9,276 nt of DNA from ZCTH02-B3 sp036563895 (GTDB lineage: Bacteria > Bacillota > Bacilli > Paenibacillales > Paenibacillaceae), in NCBI GenBank assembly GCA_036563895.1, contig DATCLN010000101.1:1-9276 (forward strand). The letters run 5' to 3'. The first letter of the stretch is position 1; every line of letters begins with the position of its first letter. Positions 7,061 through 9,276 of the stretch are shown here, in pieces. The notes beneath the pieces are model-generated. The model was not told the origin of the DNA. It saw nothing but the letters and a program-made list of their open reading frames with translations, and did no database searches. Both the position numbers and the translations under genes were made by a program.

Positions 7061-7759
7061 ATGGAGCAACACGGCAAGAACGCCGGAATGGAACCGGACG
7101 AGGCGGCTGCTGCCGTCCGGCGGGAGCTGTGCGTCTACGCGCAAAAGACGGTGGCCGCCCGTCTGGTGGTCGGACCCGGCGGGAACATCTCCGCCCGCTG
7201 CGGCGACAAGATGTACCTGTCCCCGAGCGGCTTCGCGCTGGATGAAATCGAGCCCGAGCAGTGGGTGGAAGTGGATATCAACACCGGAACCGTCACCGAC
7301 AACGGATGGCGGCCTTCCTCCGAAGTGCTCATGCACCTGGAGCTGTACCGGGCCAATCCCGACATCCGGGCGGTGGTGCACACGCATCCGCCATACTGCA
7401 TCGCGCTGACGTTGGTGGCGGACGACCTGCCGGTCATGTTCCCGGACCAGGCGGCCCTGGTCGGCAAAACGGCATACGTTCCGTACGTGCTGCCGACCAC
7501 CGCCAAAATGGCGGAAATGGTGGCGGCTGCCGCACGCAAAGCCAGCACCATCCTGCTGGGCAACCACGGGCTGGTGGCGGTGGGACGGAATCTGCGCGAA
7601 GCGTATTACCGCACCGAAGTGGTGGAGGAAAGCGCCAAGATCTGGCTGATCGCCGCATCCGTCCGCAAGCCGCGGGCGCTGACCGACGAGGAAGTGGCGG
7701 AGATCGCCTCGCTCGAAGCCGAGGCTTACCGCATCCGGCTGTTGCAAAACCTGAAGTGA
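7061..7759 (+). CDS. fucA: L-fuculose-1-phosphate aldolase
   Basis: 232-residue class II aldolase of the FucA/adducin family. It should split L-fuculose-1-phosphate into dihydroxyacetone phosphate and L-lactaldehyde in the cytoplasm. Seen in the sequence: phosphate-binding G-G-N-I-S at 40-44 and S-P-S-G at 54-57; the catalytic acid Glu88 in P-S-S-E-V-L-M-H; and the zinc ligands His107 and His109 in V-V-H-T-H-P and His169 in L-L-G-N-H-G-L. ATG 7061 has AAGGGG (7048-7053) 7 bp upstream. The gene begins 12 bp after fucI and ends 17 bp before the kinase start, so the three are one transcription unit. Related aldolases act on rhamnulose-1-phosphate or ribulose phosphates; the fucI neighbour makes fuculose-1-phosphate the best call. 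It is somewhat longer than E. coli FucA (215 residues), mostly at the N-terminus. Confidence 0.93.
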   Translation: MEQHGKNAGMEPDEAAAAVRRELCVYAQKTVAARLVVGPGGNISARCGDKMYLSPSGFALDEIEPEQWVEVDINTGTVTDNGWRPSSEVLMHLELYRANPDIRAVVHTHPPYCIALTLVADDLPVMFPDQAALVGKTAYVPYVLPTTAKMAEMVAAAARKASTILLGNHGLVAVGRNLREAYYRTEVVEESAKIWLIAASVRKPRALTDEEVAEIASLEAEAYRIRLLQNLK

Positions 7760-7776
7760 CGGAGGTGCGCGGGTCC

Positions 7777-9085
7777 ATGCCGCAAGCCGCATCCGGAGGG
7801 AAGTCGGGCCGGCGGGCGGCGGTGCTGGCCTTCGACCTGGGGGCCAGCAACGGCCGGGCGCTGGCCGGCGAACTGCTGGAGGAAAAGGACGGGCGACGGC
7901 TGGCCGTCACGGAAATCCACCGCTTTCCCAACGGCCCGGTGGAAACGTGCGGCCATCTGTACTGGGACATCCTGCGCCTGCTGCAGGAAGTGAAGGCCGG
8001 CATCCGCAAGGCGTTCCGGGAAGGCTTTCGACCGGAATCCTTCGGCATCGACACGTGGGGCGTCGATTTCGGGCTGATCGACCGCAACGGAGAGCTGATC
8101 GGCAACCCGTACCACTACCGCGATGCCCAGACAGAAGGGCTGATCGACGAAGTCGCCGCGCTTGTCGGCAAGCGGGAGCTGTATGAGCAGGGCGGGCTGC
8201 AGTTCATGCCGTTCAACACCATCTACCAGCTGTACGCGATGGCCAAAGCCCGCTCGCCCAAGCTCGACGCCGCCGAGACGCTGCTGCTCACCCCGGATCT
8301 ATTGGCCTATCTGCTCACCGGCCGAAAGGTTTGCGAATTCACGATGGCCACCACCACCCAGCTGCTCAACCCGCTCACGAAACAATGGAACACGGCCCTG
8401 ATGGAACGCCTGGGCATCCCGCCGCGCCTGTTTCTGGACGTCGTTCCGCCCGGCACCCGCATCGGGCCGTTGTCGGACGCGGTGTGCCGCGAGCTGGGTG
8501 TTCCGCCGGTGGAGGCCGTCGCGGTGGCCACCCACGACACGGAATCGGCGGCGGCGGCCGTTCCGGCCGGCGAAGAACCGTTTGTCTACCTGGTGTGCGG
8601 CACGTGGTCGCTGCTCGGTACCGAGCTCGACCGGCCGCTGCTGACGCCGCTGGCGATGGAGCTGGCGTATCGGGACGGGGCAGCCGGAACCGGAAACCCA
8701 AGGCCAGGTGGTGCGCTGCGTCCTGGAAAGCCTGGCTCTGCGCTACCGGCAGGCGGTGGATCAGCTGGAGCTCCTCACCGGCCGGTCGTTCCACGGATTG
8801 CACATGGTCGGCGGCGGCATCCGGAACGAACTGCTCTGCCGTTTCACGGCCAACGCGCTGGCGCGCCCTGTGTGGGCCGGTCCGGCGGAAGCCAGCGCCG
8901 TCGGCAACATTCTCGTGCAGCTGATCGCCCTCGGCCATTGCAGGGATTTGCGCGAAGCGCGGAGCCTTGTGAGGCATTCGTTCCCGCTGGACGTCTATGA
9001 ACCCGATCCGGCGGAACGGCCGTCCTGGGAGGAAGCCTTCCGCAAGTTCTCGGCCATTTGCGCGGCTGGGGGGACCGCCGGCTGA
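7777..9085 (+). pseudogene. FGGY sugar kinase (rhamnulokinase-like; probable L-fuculokinase), internal deletion and frameshift
   Basis: FGGY-family kinase of the RhaB-like group, expected to phosphorylate L-fuculose to L-fuculose-1-phosphate between FucI and FucA. GGAGGT (7761-7766) lies 10 bp before ATG 7777. The first 298 residues read normally: phosphate motif F-D-L-G-A-S-N-G-R at 19-27, D-T-W-G-V-D-F-G at 92-99, catalytic Asp254 in A-T-H-D-T-E-S, and G-T-W-S-L-L-G at 275-281. After A-M-E-L-A-Y (ending at 8670) the expected block with T-N-E-G-G and L-K-N-I-x-G-L-W-L is absent. The sequence resumes in the +1-shifted frame at about 8675 with T-G-Q-P-E-P-E-T and runs normally through G-G-G-I-R-N-E-L-L to TGA at 9083-9085. 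Compared with E. coli RhaB recalled from memory, roughly 70-75 codons are missing. The unshifted frame would end at 9000 with about 109 unrelated residues. It is a pseudogene unless the junction is a sequence or assembly error. Confidence 0.82.
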
Positions 9086-9098
9086 ACGGGGAACGTGC

Positions 9099-9131
9099 CG
9101 CCGCCCGCGGGCGCATCATGCCCGGGTGGCG
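9099..9131 (+). other. GC-rich hairpin after the kinase gene, possible weak terminator
   Basis: CGCCGCC (9099-9105) pairs with GGTGGCG (9125-9131, one G-T pair), and inside it CGGGC (9108-9112) pairs with GCCCG (9120-9124) around a GCATCAT loop. A seven-T run follows only at 9143-9149, 11 bp after the stem, so this is not a standard terminator even though it lies just after the operon. Confidence 0.4.
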
Positions 9132-9176
9132 CCGCATCCGGATTTTTTTGGCCCGGCCGATACAGGCAGGATGCGG
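9132..9176 (+). repeat. 8-bp inverted repeat flanking a T run upstream of the second kinase
   Basis: CCGCATCC (9132-9139) and GGATGCGG (9169-9176) are perfect inverted copies 29 bp apart, with the run of seven Ts (9143-9149) between them. Pairing would form a large loop. Its purpose is unknown; a leader structure or chance are both possible. Confidence 0.35.
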
Positions 9177-9192
9177 AGAACCGCGGGGACGC

Positions 9193-9206
9193 GTTATCAT
9201 GGTAAC
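9193..9206 (+). promoter_or_regulatory. possible operator and -10 box for the second kinase gene
   Basis: GTTATCATGGTAAC is a 14-bp palindrome with a single mismatched symmetric pair (positions 5 and 10). It contains TATCAT (9195-9200), a 5 of 6 match to a -10 box, but no good -35 box lies 16-18 bp upstream. If real, a factor bound here would block or help polymerase directly at the -10 region. It differs from the fucI operator. Confidence 0.35.
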
Positions 9207-9236
9207 AGCGGACAAAAGCGAAGGAGGCAGGACGCG

Positions 9237-9276
9237 ATGGGCGGAAAATACGCCATCGGCATCGACTTCGGGACCC
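9237..9276 (+). CDS. FGGY sugar kinase, N-terminus only, L-ribulokinase (AraB)-like
   Basis: ATG 9237 opens a reading frame that is still open at the window edge; only 13 residues are visible (M-G-G-K-Y-A-I-G-I-D-F-G-T). The pattern is the phosphate-1 strand of FGGY kinases, and the wording K-Y-A-I-G-I-D-F-G-T is closest to L-ribulokinases of the AraB group. A strong AAGGAGG site (9221-9227) lies 9 bp upstream. The gene starts 151 bp after the broken kinase, on the same strand, with its own possible regulatory palindrome. It could belong to an arabinose pathway next door or supply kinase activity to the fucose pathway. The family call rests on very few residues. Confidence 0.7.
   Translation, partial: MGGKYAIGIDFGT

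Noticed and set aside
5237..7792. An 851-codon open frame on the - strand opposite fucI and fucA
   Set aside because: It mirrors a strongly conserved + strand operon. Long antisense frames are expected in GC-rich genes, and its translation is rich in Arg, His, Pro and Gly without a recognisable domain.
8708..9085. A separate small gene starting at GTG 8708
   Set aside because: Its product is the C-terminal part of the FGGY kinase, with no ribosome binding site of its own; it is the shifted 3' end of the broken gene.

Overview
The window is a high-GC (by eye, well above 60%) chromosomal stretch from a bacterium. Strong GGAGG-type ribosome binding sites, hairpin-plus-T-run terminators, a LacI repressor at a divergent sugar operon, and WYL and HIRAN proteins of the kind I associate with Paenibacillaceae suggest a high-GC member of that family (Bacillota). 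This placement is an inference; there is no rRNA or marker gene here.

Left part (1-4035), all on the + strand: the 3' end of an alpha/beta hydrolase, closed by a clear terminator; a D-2-hydroxyacid dehydrogenase of CtBP-like type, whose stop codon touches the region of a six-helix membrane protein of unknown function; a small single-domain HIRAN protein; and a WYL-family transcription regulator whose promoter appears to overlap the HIRAN stop codon. A hairpin terminator at 3995-4035 ends this block and faces the convergent lacI-type gene.

Right part (4056-9276): an L-fucose catabolic locus. A LacI-family repressor is transcribed leftward and L-fucose isomerase (fucI), L-fuculose-1-phosphate aldolase (fucA) and a FGGY sugar kinase rightward. 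The 164-bp gap between lacI and fucI holds a good fucI promoter (TTGACA, 17-bp spacer, extended -10) with a 16-bp palindrome CCGATAACATTATCGG at its predicted transcription start, the likely operator. The kinase belongs to the rhamnulokinase-like FGGY group and should act as L-fuculokinase between the isomerase and the aldolase. Its gene lacks an internal block of roughly 70-75 codons and changes frame at that junction (about 8670), so it looks like a pseudogene or a sequence or assembly artefact.

After 151 bp with hairpins and a palindrome, a second FGGY kinase begins at 9237, with an L-ribulokinase (AraB)-like N-terminus, and runs off the window. I saw no transporter, RNA gene, mobile element, CRISPR array or phage feature. 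I find no clear new system. The points most worth a second look are the broken kinase beside a second kinase, the operator arrangement, and the uncharacterised acidic/His-rich membrane protein.
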